A DNA stretch of 64,000 nucleotides from Variovorax boronicumulans (GTDB taxonomy: Bacteria > Pseudomonadota > Gammaproteobacteria > Burkholderiales > Burkholderiaceae_C): positions 1 through 64,000 of the forward strand of contig NZ_VEDO01000006.1 in the NCBI RefSeq assembly GCF_007677875.1, written 5' to 3'. The notes below the pieces were generated by a model that saw only the letters and a program-made list of their open reading frames with translations, was not told the DNA's origin and searched no databases. The translations under genes and the position numbers were made by a program. Of the stretch, positions 62,903 to 64,000 are shown piece after piece (position 1 is the first letter of the stretch; every line of letters begins with the position of its first letter).

Positions 62903-64000
62903 TCATGCCGCCGCTCCCGACGCGCGCATGGCGGCGATGGCCTCGGGCGCATAGCCCAGTTCCGCCAGCAGCGCATCGGTCTGCTCGCCCGGGTCCGGCG
63001 CGGCATGGTGGAAGCGCTCGGGGTGCGGGAAGGCCGAGAGGTTGATCGGCGAGCGGATCAGCTGCACCTCGCCCAGCACCGGGTGCTGCGCGGGCCGTGT
63101 CATGCGCAGGTGCTTGACCTGCGGGTCCTCGAAGGCCTGGCCGATGTCGTAGACCGGGCCGCAGGGCACGCCGGCCGGGTTGAGCCGCTGCACGAGTTCG
63201 GCCACCGTGAACCGGCGGGTGACGGCGTTGATCTCGGCATCGAGCCGGCGCCGGTGCTGCACGCGGCCCGCGAACTCGCGGTAGTCGTCGTTGTCGGCCA
63301 GGTGCCTGGCCTCCAGCGCGCGGCAGAACCCGGCCCACATCGCCTGCGTGCTGGCGCAGATGTTGACCTGGCCGTCGCTGGCCTCGAAGGTGCCCATGGG
63401 CACCTGGGTCGGGTGGGCATTGCCCTCCTGCCCCGGCACCTCGCCGTTGACGGTGTAGCGCGCGGCCTGGAAGTCGAGCTTGTTGAGCATGCCCTCGATC
63501 AGCGAGGTGTGGACCCACTGGCCCTGGCCCGTGCGCTCGCGGTGCAGCAGCGCCAGCAGGATGCCCTGGCCCAGGAACATGCCGGCCGTGGTGTCGGAAA
63601 TGGCGATGCCGGCGCGCACCGGGCCGCGGCCGGGCTCGCCCGTGACCGAGCTCAGGCCCGACATGCCCTGCACGATCTGGTCCACGCCAGGCCGCCCGGC
63701 GTAGGGGCCGTCCTGGCCGAAGCCCGAGATGCTGGCCAGGATGATGCGCGGGTTGCGCGCGCGCAGCTGTTCGTAGTTCAGGCCCAGGCGGTCCTTGACG
63801 ACGGAGCGGAAGTTCTCGACCACCACGTCGCTGCGCGCGATCAGGCGGTCCAGCACCTCTGCCCCCTGGGGCGTCTTGAGGTCCACGCACAGGCTGCGCT
63901 TGTTGCGGTGCAGGTTCTGCTCGTCCGAGCCGCGGCGCCGGCCCGTCACGGAGCCGCGGTCCTTGGGCGGCGGCGCCTCCAGGCGCGTTACGTCGGCGCC
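62903..64000 (-). CDS. Family III CoA-transferase (CaiB/BaiF), 5' end beyond the window
   Basis: Partial gene; 365 codons are visible and the frame stays open to the right edge (GADVTRLEAPPPKDRG). Family marks are RNKRSLCVDLKTPQGAEVLDRLIARSDVVVENFR, NPRIILASISGFGQDGPYAGRPGVDQIVQGMSGL, and GIAISDTTAGMFLGQGILLALLHRERTGQGQWVHTSLIEGML. It activates an organic acid by CoA transfer from another thioester and probably feeds the two enoyl-CoA hydratase-like enzymes 73 bases downstream. Confidence 0.9.
   Translation of the reverse strand, partial: GADVTRLEAPPPKDRGSVTGRRRGSDEQNLHRNKRSLCVDLKTPQGAEVLDRLIARSDVVVENFRSVVKDRLGLNYEQLRARNPRIILASISGFGQDGPYAGRPGVDQIVQGMSGLSSVTGEPGRGPVRAGIAISDTTAGMFLGQGILLALLHRERTGQGQWVHTSLIEGMLNKLDFQAARYTVNGEVPGQEGNAHPTQVPMGTFEASDGQVNICASTQAMWAGFCRALEARHLADNDDYREFAGRVQHRRRLDAEINAVTRRFTVAELVQRLNPAGVPCGPVYDIGQAFEDPQVKHLRMTRPAQHPVLGEVQLIRSPINLSAFPHPERFHHAAPDPGEQTDALLAELGYAPEAIAAMRASGAAA

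Noticed and set aside
1-64000. tRNA, rRNA, CRISPR arrays, insertion sequences, integrases or phage genes
   Set aside because: I looked for these and saw no supporting sequence or gene.

Overview
The window is a GC-rich (about 70 percent by eye) chromosomal segment of a beta-proteobacterium. The gene families point to Burkholderiales, probably Comamonadaceae: several tripartite-tricarboxylate (Bug/TctC) receptors, many LysR regulators, ABC and TRAP uptake systems for organic acids, CoA-dependent catabolic enzymes, and a DedA-rhodanese fusion. The genus cannot be fixed from the sequence. No rRNA, tRNA, CRISPR, prophage or insertion sequence was seen. Nearly all space is coding, and operons are tightly packed with many 4-base ATGA overlaps.

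Left part (1-10,200): a branched-chain amino acid type ABC operon (livH-M-G-F, minus strand), a YciA-type thioesterase, an Atm1-type ABC exporter, an MtfA peptidase, an EamA permease, a probable haloacetate dehalogenase, a LysR remnant, and a DedA-rhodanese gene cut by an in-frame amber codon. From 10,196 to 15,329 a minus-strand operon carries an amidohydrolase and a sulfonate/nitrate-type ABC importer with two permeases. From 16,000 to 22,150 lies a complete RND efflux operon. It is followed by a hairpin-plus-U-tract element that may be a small RNA. Next are an esterase-like protein lacking its catalytic Ser and His, and two tandem near-identical LysR genes.

Middle (25,250-45,550): a YheO-type regulator with a palindrome over its start codon heads an operon of an ornithine-cyclodeaminase-family reductase, a 3-hydroxyaspartate ammonia-lyase and a D-threo-3-hydroxyaspartate dehydratase/aldolase-type enzyme. 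This set resembles the beta-hydroxyaspartate cycle without its aminotransferase. Then come a PIN toxin-antitoxin pair, glutaminase, an MprF-AcvB lysyl-phosphatidylglycerol pair, a decayed Bug receptor, an HtrA-like protease, and an operon of Bug receptor, aconitase-like large and small subunits, isocitrate-lyase-family lyase and GntR regulator (2,3-dimethylmalate-like chemistry). CbpA/CbpM and another Bug receptor follow.

Right part (45,595-64,000): a LysR with a divergent flavin monooxygenase, a periplasmic PaoABC-type molybdenum aldehyde oxidoreductase ending at a strong terminator, and a lipoprotein esterase. A TRAP transporter, split transketolase and SDR operon faces a divergent LysR, with a dyad operator between them. 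Last is an acyl-CoA operon (CoA-transferase running off the right edge, two enoyl-CoA hydratases, Bug receptor). The overall picture is a soil or water heterotroph with broad capacity for organic acids, amino acids and aromatics.
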